Origin: an uncultured Bacilli bacterium
GTDB taxonomy: Bacteria > Bacillota_I > Bacilli_A > RFN20 > CAG-826
DNA length: 22,710 nt
Direction: 5' to 3'
Assembly (NCBI GenBank): GCA_905236535.1
Contig: CAJOQN010000098.1
Coordinates: forward strand, 1-22,710
Shown: positions 15,550 through 22,710 of the stretch, one piece after another
Position numbering within the stretch: the stretch's first letter is position 1
Layout: each line of letters begins with the position of its first letter
Notes under the pieces: generated by a model
Databases searched by the model: none
The model's input: the letters and a program-made list of their open reading frames with translations, nothing else
Told to the model about the DNA's origin: nothing
Program-made: the position numbers and the translations under genes

Positions 15550-17679
15550 TTAAGAGCTTTTTTCAAGGACTAAAGCTGCGATGTTCCAGGTGGAAGAGTT
15601 CATAATCAAGCTATATGTAACGCCATTTAATGTAAATGAATCAGTACCAATACTGCTTGGTTTAATTTCAATTAAGTTAGCAGTGGTGTTATCACCAATG
15701 TGGAATTTTGCAGTGAGACCCCATCTACTAGCGGCATTGCTTTCATCTAAGAAAGAAGCGCTAAGAGCATCGGAAACACAAACTTTAATGGTGAAGGTTC
15801 CACCGCTGACAACGGCGTGTTGATCGACATCAGTGTTGTCATACACATCATCATATCCTAAACCATCAATATTGCTGTTGTGTTGGAAATAGAAACCATA
15901 TAAGAAAGTTTCACTTGTGTAATAAGGACCACAATTTCCAGTGACATTGTAATAAACTTTGCCATCTTCAAGAGTTAAGTAAGCATTGCTCATATTGATG
16001 ACTTTGCTTTCATCAACCTTATAGACCATCAAGCCTTCCCAACGGTGACCAATGTAATAAGAATAGCCATCGGAACCAACATATTTGGTGTGGACTAATG
16101 GTGTGGAGTTACCTAAAGGTGCGCTTTGATCAAAGATTGGAGTATCGATTTCAGCGATTAAGACGTTCTTTTCACCGGTTTCTGGCCATATTCTATTGGC
16201 GTTATCATCAGCGGATTCATAAATCCACATATGGAAATAACCGTCTGTATTTAATGGAGCATCACCTAACTCAAAGTTGATGGTGAAGGTTCCATCGGAA
16301 GCGATTAAACCACCGTATTGTTGAGTTTCGTTTCCAATCCAAGCAGAGGATCTCGCGTGTTTGCCATACCATTCAGTATTAGAGGTTTGACCGTTCATAA
16401 TTAAGGTTGTGCCACTAAAGCTGAGGTTCCAAACAAATTGGGTATTGCTGAAGTAAACTTTTAAATATCCTTGATAACTAGCAAATTGATAGACGACTAA
16501 ACCAACTTTAATTTTGGAGTTCATATCAACAGTGATGTTGTTAACAACAACATCCATAACGGTTCTTTGTCCTTGATAGGTCGCGATGAAAGTAATATCC
16601 ATCCAAGCGCCTTCATAGTCTCCACCCATATCGCTTAAGGTCTTAAGATTGAACTTAACGTTGAGAGGGGCACCGGAAGCGCCGGTAAATGTTGGACCAT
16701 CTAAATCGATGTTTTTGTTACCTTCATGTAAGTGAAGATTAACTTCTTCGGCTGCGCGATAAAGACCAGTTAAGACTAAATATGGAACATTGTCTTCCAC
16801 TACTAAGGTAGCTTCTTCAATTTCCACTAATTGGACTTGCCATTGAGCGCGTGCTGTAACATTCGCAGCAGTGGAATTGGTGATAGCTTCTCCATCGTTT
16901 GACCAACCGGTTAAAGTATTATCAACTTTGCTGATTTGATCTTTGGTTGGTAATTCAATAGCGCCAGAAAGGTTATTGTAATAAGTGAAGGTCACGGTAC
17001 CAGCGTCAGAAACATTGTAATTATGTAAATTCTTCGCTTCTAAATTGCTTAAATATTCATTAGAGATCGTGCCGCCGTTAGGATCGATGGTCACAAGATA
17101 TTCAACCGTGCCATCAAGGTTAACGTTTTGAGTTAATCCACCATAGGAAACTTCGAAATGGTCTTCTCCACCTTCAAAGACAGTGGGATAAACACTGTAA
17201 CCGTTATCTCCTTTTTGAATAGTTTCACTTCTTCCAGTCGCATATGTCGCTTGAACAACCATACCGGTAGTGTCAAGTTCTTCTCCAGCGATATAGGAGA
17301 GTTTGTCTGGGTTTTGTGTAATTGTCAAAGCAGTAACGGATTCACCGACTTCAATAACAATTTCAGTTGCTTTGGTAACTGCAACGGTGTACTTACCAGA
17401 TTTCGCGGTGACTCTCTTATCATTGGCTTTAACAGATTCTAACGAATAGCCTTGGTCGAGATTGACCGCAAAAGTAAGTCTTGTTCCATCATCGACACGA
17501 ACGGGTAATGAATCATAATCATCCACTACAACAGTCGCGTGTTCAGGAACGGTCCAAGTGACATCAAATTTTTCCACTTGGGATTGCCCTTGTCCGTTAC
17601 ATCCGGTCATGGTGACGACACCAAAACCGAAAACTGTGAACATTGACAAGGCTGCAACTAAGAGATTTCTCTTTTTCAT
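15550..17679 (-). CDS. Large lipoprotein with Ig-like, InlB-like and three repeated beta-sandwich units
   Basis: This 709-aa protein has a lipoprotein signal peptide (MTGC, lipid Cys27). Visible parts: a short divergent InlB-repeat-like domain (36-112) that resembles the same region of the operon's first lipoprotein; a Big_3-type Ig-like domain (115-190: KLSYIAGEELDTTGMVVQATY); an InlB B-repeat-like domain (195-283: TIDPNGGT ... LTGW); then three units of about 125-150 residues (about 284-410, 411-560, 560-709) that share a G-x-F-T-I/V-x-F strand and end in a short aromatic strand. I infer a cell-surface glycan-binding role, possibly with new carbohydrate-binding modules; no catalytic motif is seen. 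A strong SD AAGGAGG precedes the ATG, 25 nt after the GH5 gene. I cannot name a family for the repeats. Confidence 0.85.
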   Translation of the reverse strand: MKKRNLLVAALSMFTVFGFGVVTMTGCNGQGQSQVEKFDVTWTVPEHATVVVDDYDSLPVRVDDGTRLTFAVNLDQGYSLESVKANDKRVTAKSGKYTVAVTKATEIVIEVGESVTALTITQNPDKLSYIAGEELDTTGMVVQATYATGRSETIQKGDNGYSVYPTVFEGGEDHFEVSYGGLTQNVNLDGTVEYLVTIDPNGGTISNEYLSNLEAKNLHNYNVSDAGTVTFTYYNNLSGAIELPTKDQISKVDNTLTGWSNDGEAITNSTAANVTARAQWQVQLVEIEEATLVVEDNVPYLVLTGLYRAAEEVNLHLHEGNKNIDLDGPTFTGASGAPLNVKFNLKTLSDMGGDYEGAWMDITFIATYQGQRTVMDVVVNNITVDMNSKIKVGLVVYQFASYQGYLKVYFSNTQFVWNLSFSGTTLIMNGQTSNTEWYGKHARSSAWIGNETQQYGGLIASDGTFTINFELGDAPLNTDGYFHMWIYESADDNANRIWPETGEKNVLIAEIDTPIFDQSAPLGNSTPLVHTKYVGSDGYSYYIGHRWEGLMVYKVDESKVINMSNAYLTLEDGKVYYNVTGNCGPYYTSETFLYGFYFQHNSNIDGLGYDDVYDNTDVDQHAVVSGGTFTIKVCVSDALSASFLDESNAASRWGLTAKFHIGDNTTANLIEIKPSSIGTDSFTLNGVTYSLIMNSSTWNIAALVLEKSS

Positions 17680-17704
17680 AACTTCCTCCTTGTTATGTTT
17701 TATA

Positions 17705-19030
17705 TCAACAATAATTCCTCATAATAGTTTCGAGGGTTACTGAAGAATCAAAAGTCATTTTTGTGACGTTGTCACAAGTTGTGTCGAGTTCATAAATTTT
17801 TTCCATGATTGTATCAAAATCATCGACATCAAAATATATATTCTCTACTTGGGTATAGTATATACCCCATCCGCCGTATTTGCTATCATCTAATCGATTT
17901 AATTTATAAGTCCAAGATGTCCAATGCCAATTATTTGAGGTCATATATGGTAAAACTAGTTTCCAACTATTCTCATCATTATAGAGATTAAATTCGCCCA
18001 TATAATAAGGGACGTTGAAATTTTGAGCTTTGACTCCATTAATCTTATTTGTGTAATTTTGGACATTTTCTTCAGCGTTGTATATCCCAGAATAATTATG
18101 GAAAGAATAAATGACATTGTTCCATAAATAGGTGGATGGTTGAGGAAGATCTTTTCCATCCCAGCAAGATTCCATAATTAAAGGTCTTTTATTATCGATG
18201 CGGCGAATAGCCTTATACATATCATCAAAGAAATCCCAGTGTCTTTTTTCAGTAGAACCTGCTTTTTCACCTGGTTCATTTAATAAATCGTAAGCCGCGA
18301 TGCTTGGAATATCTTTATAATGCTCCGCGAGAGCTTCCCATAGATGAACGGTCTTTGCTTTCTTTTCATCATTGGAATAAAAATCAACTTGATCCGCGCT
18401 TCCAATGACTTGTCCAGAATGGTCTTGTCCGTTTTGTGAGCCATACGCCCCATGAAGATCTAAGATGACATATAAACCATGTGAGGCCGCTCCTTCGACA
18501 AAAGCATCTAAAATATCAAAATTGAATTCATCGCCTGGGATGCGTGGAACATTATAATAATTGGGGTCCACAGACATATAAGAAAACGGAAGTCTAATGA
18601 CATTCATATTCATGTTCTTGCAATTAACAAAATCATGGTCGGCCCAGAAATTTTCCCGCCAATAGTCCCATATTTGTAACGTTTTTTCTTCTCCAAAGCG
18701 TCTAACGAGAGTATTTGTGAGAGTCAAATGATCAATGTTTAAAGTTGTGCCATCTTCTAAATTACGATGTCTAAGTTTAGAGGCACACATCCAGCTTTCG
18801 GTGACTAAATATCCTCCGGCGTTAATCCCGTGAAGATAAATCGTTTCATTGTTTTGATTGACAATTTTCGTGCCTTCCACTGTTAAATAATCATCGTCTT
18901 CAAATTCCCCATATAAATCAAAAATACGAGGCTCGTATTCACTTTCTGAATCTTTGTTAACATCAAAACTACATCCACTCGTGGATAAGGCTAAAACGGT
19001 GATTAAGAAAGGTAAACTCTTATTCTTCAT
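17705..19030 (-). CDS. GH5 glucanase lipoprotein, exo-beta-1,3-glucanase-like
   Basis: This 441-aa protein has a lipoprotein signal (STSGC, lipid Cys20) and one GH5 TIM barrel (about 48-415). Catalytic residues are Glu252 in LLNEP (acid/base) and Glu346 in MGEFN (nucleophile). Other conserved GH5 positions seen are Arg146 (VIRLPF), His193, HNY at 311-313 and Trp373. The loop LDLHGAYGSQNGQDHSG closely resembles the D-L-H-G-A-x-G-S-Q-N-G-x-D-x-S-G loop of yeast-type exo-beta-1,3-glucanases, which is the best clue to substrate. It would trim beta-1,3-glucan chains or oligomers at the cell surface. The start lies 1 nt after the GH16 stop (TAATATG), so the two are probably translationally coupled. 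Endo-beta-1,4- or mixed-linkage glucanase activity cannot be excluded. Confidence 0.92.
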   Translation of the reverse strand: MKNKSLPFLITVLALSTSGCSFDVNKDSESEYEPRIFDLYGEFEDDDYLTVEGTKIVNQNNETIYLHGINAGGYLVTESWMCASKLRHRNLEDGTTLNIDHLTLTNTLVRRFGEEKTLQIWDYWRENFWADHDFVNCKNMNMNVIRLPFSYMSVDPNYYNVPRIPGDEFNFDILDAFVEGAASHGLYVILDLHGAYGSQNGQDHSGQVIGSADQVDFYSNDEKKAKTVHLWEALAEHYKDIPSIAAYDLLNEPGEKAGSTEKRHWDFFDDMYKAIRRIDNKRPLIMESCWDGKDLPQPSTYLWNNVIYSFHNYSGIYNAEENVQNYTNKINGVKAQNFNVPYYMGEFNLYNDENSWKLVLPYMTSNNWHWTSWTYKLNRLDDSKYGGWGIYYTQVENIYFDVDDFDTIMEKIYELDTTCDNVTKMTFDSSVTLETIMRNYC

Positions 19031-19031
19031 A

Positions 19032-20492
19032 TTAGGCCTTATTGAAAATCCTTACATAGTCTACGTCCATTTCCGCGCTGATAAAAGAATCATCGGGCTG
19101 TCTTCCACCATCGAATTGTCCACCAACTGCTAAATTCAAAAGGAGATGGAATGGGCGATCAAATGGGGCGGATTCATTAACTGATGTATAAGCGGGATTA
19201 TTATGTTGATATGTAGCAGAGGTCACTGACCAATAAATATTGCCATCCAATGAGAACTTCATTGAACCACTGTTCCACTCCAAACCATAACAATGATAAT
19301 CAGTGATATCTTGTCCGCTTGGAAAGGTGACTTCATGAGTGTCATAAACATGATCATTTCGCTCATTAGAAGCAATATGTAAAGCGGAACTAGATTTATT
19401 TAATATACGACCCTTAGCTTCCATAATATCAATTTCGCCATTCATCGGCCAGCCTTTATTCGCATAGCGGGCCTCAGGGAGCATCCAGAAAGCCGGCCAC
19501 ATTCCAGTTCCTGCTGGAAGTTTCATTCGGGCTTCGATATAACCATAGGTTGTCGATACTTTTCCAGTAGTTCTAAGCCTTGCACTAGTGTATTGATATT
19601 CGACCGGATCTTCATCTTTTCTTTCTTGAATAGCCGTCTCTTTTTTAGCGGTAATATGTAATTTTCCACCACTAACAGTGGCGTTTTCTTCTTTATAATA
19701 TTGTCTTTCGGAATTACCCCATTCCCAAACACCATAATTATAGCCATTACCAATCATTGGTTCCCAATAGGATTTGTTTAAGGAATTACCATCAAATTCA
19801 TCATTCCAACTCAATGTATAACCATATGGAGCGTATCCATCAAATTCTTCATCATCACCACGGACAGATACCGTAATAGAATCAGTAAGTCCACCATCAT
19901 TAGTAATCGCCGTAATAGACGCGCTACCAGCTTTTAAAGCTCTAAGATTAGAATTTTCCACTCTAATAACGCTTGAATCGGTAGAATTTAAACGATAGGA
20001 CTTATCAGTGGTCTCCTCTGGAAGAACATCAACCACACAAGGAATAACATCACCAATATCTAAAACATTTTTGTTAATGCTTAATGAAATAGATTCTGGA
20101 TGAACTGAATGGTCAATATCCTCTTCCCTCATCACTTGAAAAGTGACCATATCTTCAAAGTCACCATCAAATGATGAAACAGTAATTGAGGCCGTTCCAA
20201 CTTTTAAACCAATGATATTGGCATCATCAACCCATAAAATAGATTCATCGCTTGAATATATTTCATATTCAGGATCGGAAGCATCACTAGGAGTTACCGA
20301 AACGGTATAAGGAAGTCTTTCGTTAACCGCGATAACGGTTTTATTCACATTAAGTGAAATAGAGGTGACATGAATGCCACTATCATTTGATTCATTTGAA
20401 TCACCGCCGCTATGAATATCAAAAATAGAACACCCGCTAAGTGCCATCGTTGAAATTAACGCGATAATAATTGTTCTATTTTTCATAGTCAT
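19032..20492 (-). CDS. GH16 laminarinase-like lipoprotein with two Ig-like domains
   Basis: This 486-aa protein has a lipoprotein signal (ALSGC, lipid Cys21), a Ser/Asp/Asn-rich linker, two Big_2-type Ig-like domains (about 41-121 and 132-211, both with S-I-S-L-x-x-N-K and ending in G-x-A-S-I-T), and a GH16 jelly roll (about 224-485). The catalytic signature GEIDIME is at 352-358 (Glu353 nucleophile, Glu358 acid/base). It is flanked by MWPAFWMLPE and later LLNLAVGGQF and VDYVRIF, all typical of bacterial endo-beta-1,3(4)-glucanases (GH16_3). It would cut laminarin-like beta-glucan into oligomers for the GH5 and GH3 enzymes. No clear Shine-Dalgarno precedes the ATG; the start could also be the Met two codons later. 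A 12-bp hairpin lies just upstream. Confidence 0.95.
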   Translation of the reverse strand: MTMKNRTIIIALISTMALSGCSIFDIHSGGDSNESNDSGIHVTSISLNVNKTVIAVNERLPYTVSVTPSDASDPEYEIYSSDESILWVDDANIIGLKVGTASITVSSFDGDFEDMVTFQVMREEDIDHSVHPESISLSINKNVLDIGDVIPCVVDVLPEETTDKSYRLNSTDSSVIRVENSNLRALKAGSASITAITNDGGLTDSITVSVRGDDEEFDGYAPYGYTLSWNDEFDGNSLNKSYWEPMIGNGYNYGVWEWGNSERQYYKEENATVSGGKLHITAKKETAIQERKDEDPVEYQYTSARLRTTGKVSTTYGYIEARMKLPAGTGMWPAFWMLPEARYANKGWPMNGEIDIMEAKGRILNKSSSALHIASNERNDHVYDTHEVTFPSGQDITDYHCYGLEWNSGSMKFSLDGNIYWSVTSATYQHNNPAYTSVNESAPFDRPFHLLLNLAVGGQFDGGRQPDDSFISAEMDVDYVRIFNKA

Positions 20493-20501
20493 ATTGATTG
20501 A

Positions 20502-20528
20502 GAAGGGAGATACGATGTATCCCCCTTC
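20502..20528 (-). other. Intercistronic hairpin between first lipoprotein and GH16 genes
   Basis: The minus-strand RNA can form a 12-bp stem GAAGGGGGATAC / GTATCTCCCTTC with a 3-nt loop and one G-U pair. In the plus-strand RNA that pair is an A-C mismatch. No T-run follows on the minus strand, and GH16 begins 10 nt later. Its place after a binding-lipoprotein gene and before an enzyme gene matches the hairpin at 15506-15533. Confidence 0.72.
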
Positions 20529-20544
20529 TTTTAATAAATCTCAA

Positions 20545-22434
20545 TTAAGCTTTTTCAGCAAGTTCGATTGAGTGGAGAGTGAAGGTACAAGCTGCATCAA
20601 GAGTAACACCGCCTAATTCGAATGTTAACTTTTTATCTGCGCTTAGGGTTCCACCTTGATATTCGATGGTGCCATTTTGTTCTACTCCGGTCGCTAAATC
20701 CATGGCTCCGTAGGAGTTACCATCATAGATTTGCACTCTTCCACCACCTTGGTTAATAGAATATGTGAAGGTAATGACATAATTTTTACCAGTTTCACCG
20801 ACTGGCAAGGAAGAGGTGAAGTTTGCTTGTAAATACCAAGAATCAGCACCCCAACCATTGAAGGTAATGGAGACTGAACCATCATTACCATAAGCAAACC
20901 ATTCGTCTGGTAAACGCCATCCTAAACCTGCGTCTTGTGCATGGGTCGCATCAAACATGATACTGACCTTGGCATAGAGGGTAATATCGGAATTGACTGG
21001 AACACTCATATCATATGCAGTTGTCATTTCTTGATCGGTGTAAATACCAGTGATATGTTTACCAAATCCAAGATCTAAGTTCGCTGGGATTTCTAAGGCT
21101 GCACCAGCACCTACTTCGATGGTGGTAATGGTATTGCCTTGATAATCTTTGAGAGTAACATTTCTGATATTTTCAGAAGATTTTTGTTCAAAGACAGCAA
21201 TGAAATTATAAGCTTTGTTAATTGCTAAACTTGAATTATAAACATCAGAACCATCTGCCCAATGTTTGAAGAAATATCCTTCTTTAGCTGGAGTTGCTGG
21301 TGAAGCAACAGTTTTGCCATCTCTGACTTGGATATCTTTTAATAAGACATCTTCAGAAACGAATTTAACTTCGTGATAAGTGTGAGCATCGTCATTATCA
21401 GAAAGTCTTGGTGATTTGAATTTGAAAACGGAACCACCCATTGTGGAGGTTGGTGACCATTGTTCCGTACCAGCAACACCGAATTGAACAGAGATGGTTG
21501 CTCCTCCCGGTTGAACAAAGTCGAAATCGATGAGGTTTTCTCCGGCGACCAAGTTAATAACTTGACCGTTGACAGTGATATCACCAGCAGCGTCTGAATT
21601 AACTTCCCATCTTAAATGATAATTATCATTGGTATCAGCATATGGGAGTTTATAGAATAATTGGCAGCTATAGAATGTGCCACCGGCTGTGTAGTTAACA
21701 ACATATTCACTACCTTGGCGAGTTGCAGAAGAAATGCTTCCACCATCACCACTCCAGAACATCCAAGTTCCTCTATTTGAGTTAATAGCACCTTCACCAC
21801 CAGCGGTGATTCTACCATCTTCATAAGTGATGTTCGTGCCTAGTTGTTCCTCATTTTTAGCAATGTTGATTTGGAGATCAACTGGTTCTGGGCTAACTGG
21901 GGATCTAACCGCGCTGACTCTTAAGACAGCTTTACCAGCACCGTTTAAAGTCACAGAAGCTCCGTTAATGGTGACAAGGTTTGCCCCAGTGGGCGCAGTG
22001 ACTGTGAAGTCATTGATGGCTTCACCATTAATGGTGGCAGAAATCGTAATGGTTTGACCAACTTCAGTTCTTCCGGTATAGGAAGCGGCTAATGTTGGAG
22101 CGGCCACATTACTTAAAGTGACTTTAATAGTGACGGATTCGTCACCCATAATAAAGGAATAAACACCATCTTCATCTGGCTCTAATTTGGTGTTACCAGC
22201 AGTGACTCTGCTAATTTTCTTTGCAGGATTAAGAAGTTCAATAGTAAAGGAAACAGTTTCTCCTTTCTTATATGAATTTTTCAATCCAATAATTTCGTAA
22301 TCTTCGTTTTCAACATCATAGATTACGGATTGAGATTGTGCGCCACTAGGGCCGCCACACGCAGAAACAACCATTGTTCCACCCGCGAGCAACATAGTAG
22401 CAGCAAGGACTAATAGGAATTTGCTTTTTTTCAT
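20545..22434 (-). CDS. Lipoprotein with two CBM-like domains and InlB-type repeats
   Basis: The start chosen is the ATG at 22434, since AGGAG lies 6 nt before it; an ATG two codons earlier touches the SD. The product has 629 aa with a lipoprotein signal (VVSAC, lipid Cys26). In order: a short divergent repeat-like domain (about 35-108) resembling that of the other lipoprotein; an Ig-like part (about 112-192); a beta-sandwich (about 198-345: YEDGRITAGG, GTWMFWSGDGG, late FKFKSPRLS) of CBM4/9-like appearance; two InlB B-repeat-like domains (about 352-418 and 423-490: EGYFFKHWADGS); and a second CBM-like sandwich (about 492-628: FTSSLPVGETGKNYVITFTY, ending in FTLHSIELAE). No catalytic motif is seen. 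I infer that it holds glucan at the surface for the enzymes of the operon, of which it is the first gene. Confidence 0.85.
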   Translation of the reverse strand: MKKSKFLLVLAATMLLAGGTMVVSACGGPSGAQSQSVIYDVENEDYEIIGLKNSYKKGETVSFTIELLNPAKKISRVTAGNTKLEPDEDGVYSFIMGDESVTIKVTLSNVAAPTLAASYTGRTEVGQTITISATINGEAINDFTVTAPTGANLVTINGASVTLNGAGKAVLRVSAVRSPVSPEPVDLQINIAKNEEQLGTNITYEDGRITAGGEGAINSNRGTWMFWSGDGGSISSATRQGSEYVVNYTAGGTFYSCQLFYKLPYADTNDNYHLRWEVNSDAAGDITVNGQVINLVAGENLIDFDFVQPGGATISVQFGVAGTEQWSPTSTMGGSVFKFKSPRLSDNDDAHTYHEVKFVSEDVLLKDIQVRDGKTVASPATPAKEGYFFKHWADGSDVYNSSLAINKAYNFIAVFEQKSSENIRNVTLKDYQGNTITTIEVGAGAALEIPANLDLGFGKHITGIYTDQEMTTAYDMSVPVNSDITLYAKVSIMFDATHAQDAGLGWRLPDEWFAYGNDGSVSITFNGWGADSWYLQANFTSSLPVGETGKNYVITFTYSINQGGGRVQIYDGNSYGAMDLATGVEQNGTIEYQGGTLSADKKLTFELGGVTLDAACTFTLHSIELAEKA

Positions 22435-22526
22435 ATACATCTCCTAGAAAAAACAAATAAAGACAGCAAAAAAATAGCAAGAAAAAATATTATGATATTA
22501 TTTCTATATTTTTGTTATTTGCATGT

Positions 22527-22543
22527 CTACATGTAGTATTATA
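22527..22543 (-). promoter_or_regulatory. Promoter -10 and operator-like palindrome of the glucan operon
   Basis: A perfect TATAAT lies at 22543-22538 on the minus strand. The expected start, 7 nt further, falls at the centre of the perfect 10-bp palindrome CTACATGTAG (22527-22536), a good place for a repressor. The -35 is poor (TTTTAT-like) and sits in the tail of the adjacent terminator, which suggests an activator or a weak basal promoter. The leader is about 97 nt, AT-rich, with AGGAG before the ATG. Confidence 0.5.
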
Positions 22544-22562
22544 CCTATTATTTTTAAAAAAT

Positions 22563-22593
22563 AAAATGGTTTGCGTTGGCTGCAAACCATTTT
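22563..22593. terminator. Strong bidirectional terminator hairpin
   Basis: AAAATGGTTTGC / GCAAACCATTTT is a perfect 12-bp stem with a 7-nt loop. On the minus strand it is followed by ATTTTATTTTTTAAAA, so it best ends a minus-strand transcript entering from the right. It insulates the glucan operon promoter from whatever lies beyond the edge. Confidence 0.8.
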
Positions 22594-22710
22594 GTGTTAA
22601 TTCTTAAAGTAACTTCCGTTTCATAAGAAAAACCTGCAATAAGTCTAAAAATAGTAAAATAATACCTGTTCCCTTAGAGATATAAATCGAAAGGCAGGTG
22701 TTTTTATGAA
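22594..22710. other. Unresolved right edge
   Basis: Two readings are possible. On the plus strand, AGGTG is followed by TTTTT and an ATG at 22706, which looks like the start of a gene. On the minus strand, a frame is open from the edge (from base 22708) to a TAA near 22608, encoding about 33 residues ending VFLMKRKLL, just before the strong terminator. The motif GCAGGTnTTTTT-TATGAA occurs in both orientations (about 22622-22636 minus strand, 22694-22709 plus strand). It resembles inverted repeats near a mobile element end, but this is not enough to call one. Confidence 0.3.

Noticed and set aside
19032..20492. CRISPR arrays or other tandem DNA repeats in the window
   Set aside because: None seen. 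The two Ig-like domains of GH16 are protein-level repeats with diverged DNA.

Overview
The window comes from an AT-rich, low-GC Gram-positive bacterium. The best guess is an uncultured anaerobic gut or rumen member of Bacilli/Erysipelotrichia, close to the Mollicutes border (RF39-, Acholeplasma- or Izemoplasma-like). The evidence is a Firmicutes-type whiA/trxB/ppaX/lgt/uvrA gene string, pyruvate:ferredoxin oxidoreductase as a sign of fermentative life, several lipoprotein signal peptides, Shine-Dalgarno sites of the AGGAGG type, and an unusually long Lgt like those of Mollicutes relatives. TGA reads as a normal stop (for example at the end of whiA), so the genetic code is standard. Nearly every gene lies on the minus strand.

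Left part (1-7446). At the extreme left is a 75-codon fragment of a probable surface protein that runs off the edge and looks frameshifted at its start. Next, in transcription order, comes a compact operon uvrA - lgt - ppaX - trxB - whiA - xre in which every junction overlaps (TAATG, 8 nt, 11 nt, TAATG, ATGA). It is a shortened form of the classic Firmicutes cluster: hprK, rapZ and yvcK are not here.

Middle (7447-12487). A plus-strand tRNA-Pro (anticodon GGG) converges on a small P-loop kinase of polynucleotide-kinase type. Then follow an unassigned 110-aa protein and a full-length PFOR (nifJ) with its own promoter and terminator. Two tandem hairpins separate PFOR from the next operon.

Right part (12488-22434). 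This is the most interesting region: a five-gene operon for extracellular beta-glucan (probably beta-1,3-glucan/laminarin-type) breakdown. In transcription order it holds a lipoprotein with two carbohydrate-binding-like domains, a GH16 laminarinase-like lipoprotein with two Ig-like domains, a GH5 exo-beta-1,3-glucanase-like lipoprotein, a second large lipoprotein with three apparently repeated beta-sandwich units, and a membrane-anchored GH3 beta-glucosidase with permuted domain order. All five products are predicted to be attached to the outer face of the membrane. No transporter or regulator is visible. Two intercistronic hairpins, each with a G-U pair that forms only in the minus-strand RNA, follow the two binding-lipoprotein genes. 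A perfect palindrome sits on the predicted transcription start.

The right edge (22435-22710) holds the operon promoter, a strong 12-bp terminator hairpin, and an unresolved end that may be the start of a plus-strand gene or the tail of a minus-strand one.
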